Positions 33,633 to 44,777 of a DNA stretch of 64,000 nucleotides are shown here, piece after piece; the stretch's first letter is position 1, and each line of letters starts with the position of its first letter. Below the pieces are notes generated by a model. The model saw only the letters and a program-made list of their open reading frames with translations, searched no databases and was not told the origin of the DNA. The DNA comes from Antilocapra americana (taxonomy: Eukaryota > Chordata > Mammalia > Artiodactyla > Antilocapridae). A program made the translations under genes and the position numbers. Location of the stretch: NCBI GenBank assembly GCA_007570785.1, contig ML661796.1:1482284-1546283 (forward strand), in the 5' to 3' direction.

Positions 33633-35206
33633 CAAGAATACACAGAAGAGCAGTACAAAAAAGATCTTCATGACCCAGATAATCACAATGGTGTGGTCAC
33701 TCACCTAGAGCCAGACATCCTGGAATGTGAAGTCAAGTGGGCCTTAGAAAGCATCACTATGAACAAAGCTAGTGGAGGTGATGGAATTCCAGTTGAGCTA
33801 TTTCAAATCCTAAAAGGTGATGCTGTGAAAATGCTGCACTCAATATGCCAGCAAATATGGAAAACTCAGCAGTGACCACAGGACTGGAAAAGGTCAGTTT
33901 TCATTCCAATCCCAAAGAAGGGCAATGCCAAAGAATATTCAAACTACCATACAACTGTGTTCATTTCACATGCTAGCAAGGTTATGTTCAAAATCCTTTA
34001 GGCTAGGCTTCAGCAGTATATGAATCAAGAACTTAGATTTAGAAAAGGCAGAGGAACCAGAAATCAAACTGCTAACATTCACTGGATAATAGAGAAAGCA
34101 AGGGAATTCCAGAGAAACATCTACATCTGCTTCACTGATTACACTAATCTTTTGACTGTGTACATCACAAAAAGCTATGGAAAATTCTTAAAGTGTTGGA
34201 AATACAAGACCACCTTACCTGTCTCATGGGACACCTGTATGCAGGTCAAGAAGCAACAGAACTGGGCATGGAACAATGGACTGGTTCCAAATTGGGAAAG
34301 GAGTATGACAAGGCTGTATATTGTCACTGTGTTTATTTAACTTATATGCAGAGCAAATCATGAAAAAGACCAGGCTGGATGAAGCACAAGCTGGAATCAA
34401 GATTTCTGGTAGAAATATCAGTGCAGATGATACCACTCTAATGACAGAAAGCAAAGAGGAACTAAGAAGCCTCTTGATGAGAGTGAAAGAGGAGAGTGAG
34501 AAAGCTGGCTAAAACTCAACATTCAAAAAACTAAGATCATGGCATCTGGTCCCATCACTTCATGGCAAATGGAAGGGGAAAAAGTGTAAACAGTGACAGA
34601 TTTTATTTTCTTGAGCTCCAAAACCACTGTGGATGGTGACTGCAATCATGAAATTAAAAGATACTTGCTCCTTGGAAGGAAAGCTATGATAAACTTAGAC
34701 AGTGTATTAAAAAACAGAGACATCATTTTGCGTACAAAGGTCCGTCTAGTCAAAGCTATGATTTTTCCACTAGTCATGTATGGATGAGAGAGCTATACCA
34801 TAAAGAATCTCGGCACCAAGTATTGATGCTTTTGTATTGTGGTGCTGGAGAAGACTCTCAAGAATCCCTTGGACAGCAAGGAAATCAAACCAGTCCATCC
34901 TAAAGGAAATCAACCTTGAATATTCATTGGAAGGACTGATGCTGAAGCTGAAGCTCCAGTACTTTGGCCACCTGATATGAAGAACTGACTCATTGGAAAA
35001 GTCCCTGATGCTGGGAAAGAATAAAGGCCCACAGATAAGGGGCCAGCAGAGGATGAGATGATTAGACAGTGTCAGTGATTAAAGGGACATGAATTTGTGC
35101 AAAATCTTGGATTTGGTTAAGGGCAGGGGAGCCTGTTGTGTTGTAGTCCATGGGCTCAAAAAGAGTCAGACACAGCTTAGTGACTGAACAACAACCACAG
35201 CAACAA
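33633..35206 (+). mobile_element. BovB rearranged copy, segment 3 (sense RT to 3' tail)
   Basis: Sense BovB from the pre-RT linker through RT to the tail 'gactgaacaacaaccacagcaac'. Frames: 33576-33875 (ends at a TGA for a conserved Trp after WKTQQ), 34020-34340, 34321-34512, 34593-34787. The catalytic region reads NISADDTTL: an in-frame 12-bp loss has removed part of the usual NNLRY before the Asp-Asp pair. Many frameshifts, so far more damaged than the endonuclease half. Confidence 0.93.
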
Positions 35207-35906
35207 TGAGATCATTTTCAGACTGCTCATAGGAAATTGAAAGAAATAAATCTCATTATGTCATATGCTAGCCTTCAAGAAATTATGCACAGAAAAATGC
35301 CCACTGCTACAGCCCTGATTGCCAGCATGGTGTTTGAGATCTGATCAGAGTTTTATGACTTCTCACCTCCTCCGCCACTACCATTGTCTGTTACCACCAT
35401 CACTCATCTAGCCCCTTAACTGGTCCTCAGTTTCCAGTCTGACATCTTCTGACCAATCTCAAGACAGCAGTTAGGGTGACTCTTTTAAAATGAAAACCAT
35501 TGAATACCTACACTCATAGCAGCATTATTCATAATAGCCAAGGGGTGAAAACAACTGATTGTCTGCTGATGGATGAATGGGTAAACAAAGTATGGTATAC
35601 CATAAAATGGAATATTATTCATTCTTAAAAATAAGAGATTTCTGCCATAACCTGCAATATGAATGAAAAAGACATACTATATGATTCCACTTACATAAGT
35701 TACTTAGAGCAGAAAATTCGTAGAGACATAAGTAGAATGGTAGTTGCCAGGAGTTGGGGAAACAGGAGGGTGGGGAGTCATTTAGTGGATATAGAGTTTC
35801 AGTTTGGGATGATGAAAAGGTCCTGGAGATACATGGTGGTGTTGGTTGACAACAATATGAATAAAATTAATGTCACTGGACTTGTACACTTAAAAATGTT
35901 TGCGGT

Positions 35907-37992
35907 AACATTATCCTCAATGGTGAAAAACTGAAAGCATTTCCCCTGAAGTCAGGAACAAGACAAGGGTGCCCACTCTCACCACTACTTTTCAACATAG
36001 TTTTGGAAGTCTTGGCCACAGCAATCAGAGCAGATAAAGAAATCAAAGGAATCCAGACTGGAAAAGAAGAAGTAAAACTCTCTCTGTTTGCAGATGACAT
36101 GATCCTCTATATTGAAAACCCTAAAGACTCTACNNNNNNNNNNNNNNNNNNNNNNNNNNNNNNNNNNNNNNNNNNNNNNNNNNNNNNNNNNNNNNNNNNN
36201 NNNNNNNNNNNNNNNNNNNNNNNNNNNNNNNNNNNNNNNNNNNNNNNNNNNNNNNNNNNNNNNNNNNNNNNNNNNNNNNNNNNNNNNNNNNNNNNNNNNN
36301 NNNNNNNNNNNNNNNNNNNNNNNNNNNNNNNNNNNNNNNNNNNNNNNNNNNNNNNNNNNNNNNNNNNNNNNNNNNNNNNNNNNNNNNNNNNNNNNNNNNN
36401 NNNNNNNNNNNNNNNNNNNNNNNNNNNNNNNNNNNNNNNNNNNNNNNNNNNNNNNNNNNNNNNNNNNNNNNNNNNNNNNNNNNNNNNNNNNNNNNNNNNN
36501 NNNNNNNNNNNNNNNNNNNNNNNNNNNNNNNNNGAAATCAAAGAGGACACAAACAGATGGAGAAATGTGCCGTGTTCGTGGATTGGAAGAATCAATATAG
36601 TGAAAATGAGTATACTACCCAAAGCAATCTATAGATTCAATGCAATTCCTATCAAGCTACCAGAGGTCTTTTTCAGAGAATTAGAACAAATAATTTCACA
36701 GTTTGTATGGAAATACAAAAAATCTCGTATAGCCAAAGCAATCTTGAGAAAGAAGAATGGAACTGGAGGAATCAACCTACCTGACTTTAGGCTATACTAC
36801 AAATCCACAGTCATTAAGACAGTATGGTACTGGCACAAAGACAGAAATATAGATCACTGGAACAGAATAGAAAGCCCAGAGATAAATCCACACATCTATG
36901 GACACCTTATCTTTGACAAAGGAGGCAAGAATATACAATGGAGAAAAGACAACCTCTTTAACAAGTGGTGCTGGGAAAACTGTACAGACCATTATATCTT
37001 GTAAAAGAATGAAACTAGAACACTTTCTAACACCATACACAAAGATAAACTCAAAATGGATCAAAGATCTAAGCATAAGACCAGAAACTATAAAACTCCT
37101 AGAGGATAACATAGGTAAAACACTCTCTGACATCAACCAAAGCGGGATCCTCTATGACCCACCTCCCAGAATACTGGAAATAAAAGCACAAATAAACAAA
37201 TGGGACCTAATTAAAATTAAAAGCTTCTGCACAACAAAGGAAACTATAAGCAAGGTGAAAAGACAGCCTTCAGAATGGGAGAAAATAATAGCCAATGAAG
37301 CAATGGACAAACAATTAATCTCAAAAATATACAAGCAACTCCTGCAGCTCCATTCTAGAAAAATAAACAACCCAATCAAAAAATGGGCCAAAGAACTTAA
37401 CAGACATTTCTCCAAAGAAGACATAAAAATGGCTAACAAACACATGAAAAGATGCTCAACATCACTCATTATCAGAGAAATGCAAATCAAAACCACAATG
37501 AGGTACCACTTTACACCAGTCAGAATGGCTGCAATCCAAAAATCTACAAGTAATAAATGCTGGAGAGGATGTGGAGAAAAGGGAACCCTCTTACACTGTT
37601 GGTGGGAATGCAAACTAGTACAGCCACTATGGAAAACAGTGTGGAGGTTCCTTAAAAAACTGCAAATAGTCCTGCCATATGACCCAGCAATCCCACTGCT
37701 GGGCATATACACCGAGGAAACCAGAATTGAAAGAGCCACGTGTACCCCAATATTCATTGCTGCATTGTTTACAATAGCCAGGACATGGAAGCAACAAAGA
37801 TGCCCATCAACTGACGAATGGATAAGAAAGCTGTGGTATATATACACAATGGAATATTACTCAGCATTAAAAAAAAATTCATTTGAAGCAATTCTACTCA
37901 GATGGACGAAACTGGAGCCCATTATCCAGAGTGAAGTAAGCCAGAAGGAAAAACAACAATACAGTATACTAACGCATATATATGGAATTTAG
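35907..37992 (+). pseudogene. L1 ORF2p C-terminal part (RT, cysteine-rich end)
   Basis: L1 ORF2p is the endonuclease/reverse transcriptase that copies L1 RNA at the nicked target. This fragment starts in the RT domain: motifs [18 protein letters not shown] and the catalytic FADDMILY (about 36081-36107) are visible, then the gap, then [24 protein letters not shown] and [18 protein letters not shown]. The first frame closes at 37004. Relative to the usual text about 7 extra bases near 36980-37000 (between WCWEN and CKRMKLEH) shift the phase, and the second frame (36898-37992) runs to the natural stop through the conserved C-terminal region ([19 protein letters not shown] cysteine/histidine cluster, [21 protein letters not shown]). 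One frameshift plus 5' truncation; no functional protein. Confidence 0.93.
36134..36533. other. Assembly gap, 400 N, inside L1 ORF2
   Basis: The flanks are both L1 ORF2, just after the FADD motif and just before EIKEDTNRW. See the finding on its likely true size. Confidence 0.98.
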
Positions 37993-38186
37993 AAAGATGG
38001 TAACGAGAACCCAGCATGCGAGACAGCAAAAGGAACGCAGATGTATAGAAAAGACTCATGGACTCTGTGGATGAGGGCAAGGGTGGGATGATATGGGAGA
38101 ATGGCATTGAAACATGTTAAGTATCATATGTGTAATCAATCGCCAGCCCAGGATTGATGCTCGGGGCTGGTGCATCGAGATTTCCT

Positions 38187-38236
38187 GGGGGGAGGGAGTC
38201 GGGAGGGAGGAGGGAAGGGGGTTCTGGTGGGGGAGC
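38187..38236 (+). repeat. G-rich polypurine tract of the L1 3' UTR
   Basis: Runs of G (ggggggaggg, gggagggagg, agggaagggggtt, ggtggggga) form at least four G-tracts within 50 bp, compatible with a G-quadruplex. G-rich 3' UTR tracts are a known property of mammalian L1. Confidence 0.85.
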
Positions 38237-38412
38237 ATATGTAAACCCATGGCGATATCATGTCATTGTATGGCAAAACTAATTAAAAAAATAAAAAAAA
38301 TGTTTGCGGTGATACATTTTTATATGTATTTTAGAACAATTAAAAATTCCATTTCAACAAAAAAATGAAAATCGGGTACTGTCACTGCTAAAAACCCGCC
38401 CATAAGTCCCCA

Positions 38413-38623
38413 ATGCATCCATGCTCAGTTGCTAAGTCATATCTGACTCTTTCCAACCCCATGGACTATAGCCCACCAGGTTACTCAGTCCATGGGATTT
38501 CTCAGGCAAGAATACTGGAGTGGGTTGCCATTTCCTCCTCTAGGGGATCTTCCCCACCCGGTTCTAACCTGCATTTCCTGCCTTGACAGGTAGATTCTTT
38601 ACCACTGAGCCACCTGGGAAGCC
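38413..38623 (-). mobile_element. Bov-tA SINE
   Basis: Antisense Bov-tA: 'catgctcagttgctaagtca', 'ggatcttccccacccggttc', 'taccactgagccacctgggaagcc'. Inserted in L2. A CCATG pair at the edges may be the remnant duplication. Confidence 0.93.
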
Positions 38624-38964
38624 ATGTCCCTGTTACCCTCAGAATAAAACCTGAAGTACTTACCCTTATCTCTAAGGTCCTGACTTATCTGGCCTGTGGC
38701 TACCTCTCTACGTCATTTCACCATTCATTCCCCAACTCTTTCTGCCATGAGTTGGTCCTTGAATACCCTGAAGCTTTTTTTTTTTTTTTGCCTCATTGCC
38801 TTTGTCGTTGCTATTCCACTTGGTTAGCATACTTTTTTCCTAGGTAACCTGGTGGTTTGGTCTATTCTTTTCCTTCAGCTATATATTACAATGTCATCTC
38901 CTCAGAGGTGACACCAACCTGTCTTAAGATAACTTCAGTCCTAATTCTGCCCTGACTCTCTACA

Positions 38965-39290
38965 CTCTACTTTGTTGTTGTTCAATCACTCGGTCATGTC
39001 TGACTCTTTGTGCCCTCATGGACTGCAGCACACCAGACTTCCCTGTCCTTCACTGCCTCTGGAAGTTTGGTCAAACTCACGTCTGTTGAGTCGGTGATGC
39101 ATCCAACCGTCTTGTCCTCTGTCATCCCCTTCTCCTCCTGCATTCAATCTTTCCCAGCATCAGGGTCTTTTCCAATGGGAAGGCTCTTCGCATCAGGTGG
39201 CCAAAGTATTGGAGCTTCAGTTTAAGCATCAGCACCAGTCCTTCAAATGAATGGTCAGGGTTGATTTCCTTTAGGATTGATTGGTTTGCT
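38965..39290 (-). mobile_element. BovB LINE, 5'-truncated
   Basis: Antisense BovB 3' end ('ttgttgttgttcaatcactcggtc' to 'cctttaggattgattggttt'). Interrupts the same L2. A 15-T run at 38775-38789 lies upstream in L2 text. Confidence 0.92.
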
Positions 39291-39490
39291 TTCCTATTGC
39301 TTTACTTTTTCTCTTTAACACTCTATAATACATTTTTATTTATGTGTCAGTTGTCTGTCTCAATGCTCTATAGGGTAAGCTCTATGAGGGCTAGAACTTT
39401 GTCACTTACCGCCATATTCTCAGCACAAAGAGAAGCAATAGGAACATAGCAAGTGCTCAGTAAATACTTGTTGAACAAATGAATAATACA

Positions 39491-40200
39491 AAGATTCTTT
39501 GTAAAAGTCAGGCCTTGCAGAATAAGGTCATTCATCCTCAACAAATGTGGTACGTTTGACCTCAAAAGAAAGCATCTGAAGCCAATAATGCTGGGCACTG
39601 CCCTCTCAATATGATGCCCAACTTGTTTGCTCTCTTTTATTGAGCCCTTTCAGGTTTATATGGTAACATCCAAAAAGGGTTTACTTGAGTGATTTAGAAA
39701 TTAGGTTGATTTAGTGTAATCGTAGCACTCAGCTGTTTGGATGATTTTTAAATACTAATGTGACTCTTCAGGCTCACTGGTAGAGAGCAATTATGGTGAT
39801 TCAGAACGTTTTCACAGACTGTAGTGTCACACCCAATCTCATCTTTATTTCACATGGAAAGCTACAGGGAATCTTCTCTCTAGTGAGAGCTTCTGCAAAG
39901 TTTCTCGTGGACTTCAGTGGGCATGATGGCAGCCTCTAGGGACCTCTGGGAGAGGAAGACTTCCACCAGTGAACCTGGGCTGGATACTGCTGGCTCAAAA
40001 CACACTTGTAAAGTATTAGTTGACCTTCTCCCGGCTTCTGTCTCCAATTTCTGCATTTTAACCCAGCCTTAGTACCCAGTGCTCTCCCTGGGGACTTTAA
40101 TGAGTAAGGAAGTCTGTAATAAACTTTAACCTGGATGGAGTCTCACAAAAACACAGCTACATTTTAGAAGAGACACATCCTTGAGAAAAATCCTGGAGCA
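39491..40200. other. Unassigned non-coding DNA
   Basis: About 700 bp with no recognised repeat and no credible frame. Confidence 0.4.
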
Positions 40201-40204
40201 TAAC

Positions 40205-40415
40205 AATAGTAGCTGTAATTTCTTCAGTAGTTATTAAGGCCCAGGCACTATGCTAAGAATTTAACATTTTACATATGGGTCACAGTTCATTCTTACAGTT
40301 TCTCTGTGGGTAGATACTATCATTTCTCCTATTTTAAAGGGTAAGGAAAGTAAGACCCAAGAAGCAAGTTATCCATGGTTAGGCAACTGGTGAGTGGTAG
40401 CTGAGATATTCAGGG
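40205..40415 (-). mobile_element. MIR SINE
   Basis: 'cccaggcactatgctaagaattt', 'attcttacagtttctctgtggg', 'taaggaaagtaagacccaaga', 'aggcaactggtgagtgg'. Confidence 0.8.
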
Positions 40416-40469
40416 AAGACTCTACACAAGATGCCTAGTATATGTTCTTATTCAGAGTAATGTTTGACA

Positions 40470-41400
40470 AAGAATTATATTTTATACTAAAGAGTTTGGA
40501 CATTATCCTATAGAAAATAGAGAGTTAGTCAAGGCTTTATTTTTCTTTCAGAAAGTCATAAAGTTCTATGAAGTCATATTTCTGCCCCATGCCCACACCG
40601 CAGCATCTGGCACAATGTAAGTGCTCACTAAATGTTTGTTGCATGAATAACAGAATTCATCACTGCATATGTTTGAATAAACCATGTCAAACAAAATTCC
40701 TGGAAATACAACTACATACAATAAACTCCTCAAATAGTGTCATTAAGGCCATAACATAGATCCATAATGGTCTTGTCTACAACCACTAGGGAAAAGAGTT
40801 TTGCTCTTAATGATTATAATTCTTAGGAAAATGACTTGGGTATACTTAAGGATAATTGTTCATTTTCAGCACTAAAGTGTAAGTCCTGATAACCCCACTC
40901 AGCTTTTATCCTCTCACCTCTTTTCTCTTATTATTTAAAGCTTTTAGTGACATGATCAAGCCTGTGTTTTTAGAAAGCTGTCTCTCATGGTAGATGTGGA
41001 AGGCTGATTACAGAGAGAGGAAATTCGAGGATGGGGGTCAGTAGAGAGGCTGTTCAATGGGGGTACATCAGAGGCCTGAATAAGGGGATGTTCATGAGAA
41101 TAAAAAGGGGGAAGAAATTGGAAAGAGATTGAAGAGGCTTAATTTAGTGATAGTTATCAAGAAATATTGGCAATGATGGGATGCATTTTAAGAGAGTTAA
41201 GAAACTGTCAGGGATGCCCTTGAGGACTTCAGTGGGATATAGATAGAAATAGGGAAATCAGGGGCCAAGCCCTTTTTGCAGGTGATGGAAGTATAGATGA
41301 TGATTTTGGGTTGGAGCATCTTAAATTCCTTGTGACAGAGAATATCCAAAGGGAGATAGATGTCTAGCAGACATTTAGAAATGATAATTCAGTAACAGTT
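40470..41400 (-). mobile_element. L2 LINE, interrupted
   Basis: Antisense L2: 'aaagagtttggacattatcctatag' at 40487, then after about 380 bp of other sequence 'tttagtgacatgatcaagcctgtgttttta' at 40946 and onward to 'tctagcagacatttagaaat'. The intervening 40556-40935 is non-L2 and unassigned except for the tail noted next. Confidence 0.65.
40590..40655 (+). mobile_element. L2/MIR 3' terminus fragment
   Basis: 'gcatctggcacaatgtaagtgctcactaaatgtttgttg' type terminal text, quoted here in part; L2 and MIR share this 3' end, so the family is ambiguous. Confidence 0.6.
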
Positions 41401-43176
41401 CTTTCCCTTCCCCCTCCTCTCGATGGGAAGGATTAATATCCATTTGAAAGAATCTGGTTCTACAAACCAGAGTGTCCAATATTTAGATGCCTGATGGGCA
41501 CCTGAATTGCAAGAGCTCATGCTCTAATCAGTATTTCAGGGCTGGAATTTGGCTTTTGGTGAGGGTGGGGCAGATGCGGAGACCATATTATGGGGCAGGG
41601 CTGGAGAGAGCGGGCTGCTTCCCCCACTCAGGAAACACTGTGTACTTGCACTTCTCCTCACTCTCCAAGGCAGGCTAGTGACTGTGATTTCCAAGAATGA
41701 TAAGGCACTTAAATACTTAAGTACTTGGTAAGTAAGATTCTATATGAGCAATCAGTTGAAGAAGCAAATAAGATTCCGAGGGGAGCATTAATCATCACTG
41801 TGTCTAATGGGTCGTCCCTAAGGCCATATCTACACGAGTGTGGAATTTCAAATAGGTTTTATTTTTGTAGACTTGCAAAGGGATAAGAATTTTTTTTTTT
41901 TAAAAATAGGTAATTTCTGGTAACTCCTCTTATATGAAAATGAACTTGGGACTAAAGATTGTTTTGAGAGGTGTACAGGATGGGTTTGTAAATACTTCCT
42001 CAGGCTCTTGCCACTAAACCTAAATTTTCTTCAATTCACATAACACTTGCTAGAGCATCTGGGGAACTCAGCTAAGCCTGAAGGTTTATCTTTTTCAAAA
42101 CGTAACCAAAAAAGTTCCTGCAGTTAAGGTGCTTCTTCCTGAAAGCTTTGTATCTGTCGACAACACTTTGCTTGCCAAAGTAGACTTAGGCCAGCATTTC
42201 ACATCTTCTAATTGAGTAAATTATAAAACTCGATTTCTTTCTTCAGAATTTGTGGCTATTTCACTCCCTCTGGTATAACAACTGGAAGCATATTGGCAGA
42301 TGTTAAGAGTTTCCCTTGTTTCATCTCCTGAAATGTAGCTTACTTCAGAAATTGAGAGGGTGTGAAATACTCAGGCCTCTCGGAGGAGAAATACACCAGG
42401 GAGACTATTTCCTCCTTTTACCTCAATGACAGAGACATGGAGAATGTTAATAAAAGTTGTCAGCATTGAAATTCTTAAAATGACTTGAAAGGAGAATTTG
42501 CATGGCACACCGACACCCAAACTCACTCCAGGTGTGCCTACTTTCCTGGCTCCCTGACGGGGAGGGAGGGTGCACAGGGCTCTGCTGTAATTCTTGAGAC
42601 ATTTGGCAAAGGGGGTGTGACTACCTTACTAGAGGAGATCTTTTGGTCTGGGGAGGAGTAGTCACTACTGTGCTATATTTTGTCCCAATGCCTAAATTTG
42701 AAAATTAGGCAAGATTTACATATGCTCAACCTGATTCTGAGGACTTGGTGAAATATATAGTCTATGTGGGGCAAGGCAGCCAAGACTTTATTACACAAAC
42801 TTCATTTCCTCCACTACTATATGGCTAGTGAAGGCAGGTAGCAAATTCATTAAAACTGTCTATGTGTGAGAATATTATTTCAGAGATAATTTTGTGTTCT
42901 CGTATATTTTTATATTTAGGAAGGAAAATCCACCATAGGCAGATTCATCTAGAAGATTTAGAGTGTGAATCATATCTGTGGAGCTTAAGGAAATATTTCT
43001 CTAGGCCTGTGCCCCAAATTCATTTTCGAAAAGCCTGAGAACCCTCAAATAACACTCAGAGAAAACAGATAGTTTTAATGGACACCACAACCTTTGGAAT
43101 ACTAAACAAATACCAACAGTTTTAAATTTATGCCAAATCTGTGTCCAAATGAATAATCCATTCTACTTGAGAACAA
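41401..43176. other. Repeat-poor non-coding tract
   Basis: About 1.8 kb with no recognised transposon. The frames at 41487-41731 overlap in two phases and show no motif. Another candidate conserved non-coding stretch by repeat avoidance. Confidence 0.42.
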
Positions 43177-43229
43177 ATGATGATGATGATGGTAATGATG
43201 ATTATACTAATAATTGTCATCATCATAAT
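43177..43229. repeat. Imperfect (GAT)n/(ATA)n trinucleotide repeat
   Basis: 'atgatgatgatggtaatgatg' grading into 'catcatcataataatag' at the A-rich end of the MIR that follows. Confidence 0.85.
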
Positions 43230-43492
43230 AATAGCTGCCATTACTAAGCAATTACTATGTACAAGGCACTATATTAAGCTCTTTGCATGCATTTTTTGTA
43301 TTTAATCCTTATAACAATATTGAGGAGTAGGTATTTAATTATCTGTGTTGTAGAGATGAAATAGTGAGGCTCAGAGAGGTTTAAGTAATCCATCCAAGGT
43401 CTACAACTAGTTAGCAATAGAGTTGCAATTCAAAACCAGGCTCATTCTGGCTCCAAGACTCATGTAATTGACCATTAGATTATATTGCCTAT
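43230..43492 (-). mobile_element. MIR SINE
   Basis: Near full-length antisense MIR: 'attactatgtacaaggcacta', 'taatccttataacaatattga', 'gaggctcagagaggtttaa', 'ctggctccaagactcatg'. Confidence 0.85.
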
Positions 43493-43769
43493 GTAATACA
43501 CATAGAAATACCAAAGAAATCAAGATGGCTTTGACAAACACATACTGACTACCAGAAACACTTATTTGGCCAGGAACCTGGGTTGGTTATGTGAAAGCAA
43601 CATGACTTCAGACTTCTTTCACCAATCTCAATTGGCTTTTTAAAATAGACAGGGTATCTTTATTTTTATGTAAAAAAAAAACATCTAAGTTGGAAAATAC
43701 AATCCTTTTTGCTTAAAATCAGAGAACTTCATAGACTATCAGGAGAGATGTTAAGATTATGTAGACAAA

Positions 43770-43950
43770 TGCTTCTCAGACTTGAACATCTGAATCACCT
43801 CAAGGGCTTGTTAAAACACTGAGCTCTGGGTCCCACCCTCAGAGGTTCTGATATAGGAGGCCCAGGGTGGGCCTAAGAATTTACATTTTTGTGAAGTGAT
43901 AGCTATGCTGCTACTGATCCAGGAGAACAAGTTAGAGATTCACTGATACA
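43770..43950. mobile_element. MER5-type hAT (Charlie) DNA transposon
   Basis: 'tgcttctcagacttgaacatctgaatcacctcaagggcttgttaa' type text with 'gagctctgggtcccaccctcag' and 'aggcccagggtgggcctaag'. Short non-autonomous hAT. Confidence 0.8.
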
Positions 43951-43994
43951 GTGATGTGAAAGCAAATGTAAAATACCTATTTATGGAAGATGAC

Positions 43995-44132
43995 TAGCCA
44001 GTGGCCTTAGGTTCTAACTCAGGCTCTTTTGCTGACTACCTTTGTGATCCTTGGAAAGTCACTTCCCTCTTCATGGGCCTAGCTGTTTCCTCCTCTGTAA
44101 AATAAGGGAGTTGAATTAGATTATCACTTACT
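43995..44132 (+). mobile_element. MIR SINE
   Basis: 'taggttctaactcaggctctt', 'cctttgtgatccttggaaagtcacttccctc', 'cctctgtaaaataagggagt'. Confidence 0.82.
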
Positions 44133-44294
44133 TTTTATTTTATTCACTTGCAACCTTGTATGAGAAAGAACACCAGATAAACAGAGATCGTCTGAAATTC
44201 ACCTGTGTGGTCTTTGGGTCCAGAAACTTTATTTATAGTAACAACAAATATCTTGCAGATGCATATCACATAGCCAGCTTGAGACTAAGGTTTT

Positions 44295-44460
44295 TCATTC
44301 ATTCAACATATTTATTGAGTACCTGCTATATGTAGAATGCTGTGCTGTGTTCTGGGGATCCATTTGTGGAAAAAGGACATGATTTACCCTCAAAGAGGTT
44401 ATAGGCTATATGAGGGAACTGCAAACATTTAAAAGTAAAAATAAACAGTAATAGAAGTTC
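44295..44460 (-). mobile_element. L2 LINE, 3' end
   Basis: 'ttcattcattcaacatatttattgagtacctgctatat', 'gttctggggatccatttgt', 'ccctcaaagaggttatagg': antisense L2 terminus. Confidence 0.8.
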
Positions 44461-44474
44461 TAATCTATTTTCCT

Positions 44475-44529
44475 TTTCTAACGAGTCGCAAAGAGTCAGA
44501 TACGGCTAAGCAACTGAACTGAACTGAAG
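44475..44529 (+). mobile_element. Minimal 55-bp BovB-type insertion
   Basis: Only the last 45-50 bp of the BovB/Bov-tA 3' end ('gagtcgcaaagagtcagata' to 'gactgaactgaag'-like tail) is present. Perfect 10-bp duplication ctattttcct at 44465-44474 and 44530-44539 shows that it is a complete, separate insertion event. Confidence 0.92.
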
Positions 44530-44777
44530 CTATTTTCCTACTAAATGGATCACATTAAACACTCCCAATTTTATTATTAAACAACTAGCTGTAAAAATGT
44601 TAAATTTTTCTATGATTGATGACATCAATAATACATTTTAGAACAAATTAATGTTAAAAATGGATTCTAAAGCAAAGAGCTAGTTGAGACCATATCAGCC
44701 TATAACTGAAATGAAGTAAACTGCAAATATATTATCCTAAATCCTAAGCAATAACTCAATTTAAAAAATACATTAAA

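Larger units (their letters stand above)
35907..38295 (+). mobile_element. Ruminant L1 (L1-BT type), 5'-truncated
   Basis: ORF2 from the RT domain to its stop, a 3' UTR with a G-rich tract, and an A-rich tail (ataaaaaaaa). Perfect 15-bp duplication aaaaatgtttgcggt at 35892-35906 and 38296-38310. The perfect duplication and long open frames indicate a young insertion. About 2.0 kb of sequence plus a 400-N gap. Confidence 0.95.
35497..38361 (+). mobile_element. Old L1 3' end, split by the ruminant L1
   Basis: 35497-35906 carries 'catagcagcattattcataatagcc', 'atggaatattattcattctt', 'cttgtacacttaaaaatg'; 38311-38361 carries the continuing 3' UTR ending in A-rich text. Bracketed by a 10-bp duplication aaaatgaaaa (35487-35496 and 38362-38371). 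Confidence 0.85.
35330..39490 (+). mobile_element. L2 LINE, host of a three-level nest
   Basis: L2 text appears in three stretches: 35330-35496 ('cctccgccactaccattgtc', 'ccttaactggtcctcagtt'), 38372-38960 ('tgtcactgctaaaaaccc', 'taaaacctgaagtacttacc', 'gacttatctggcctgtgg') and 39300-39490 ('gtaagctctatgagggcta', 'gtgctcagtaaatacttgttgaa'). The interruptions are an old L1, a Bov-tA and a BovB. Confidence 0.8.

Noticed and set aside
37152..37847. 231-codon minus-strand hydrophobic ORF as a membrane protein
   Set aside because: Exact antisense of L1 ORF2; the apparent membrane segments come from Lys/Asn-rich sense codons read backwards.
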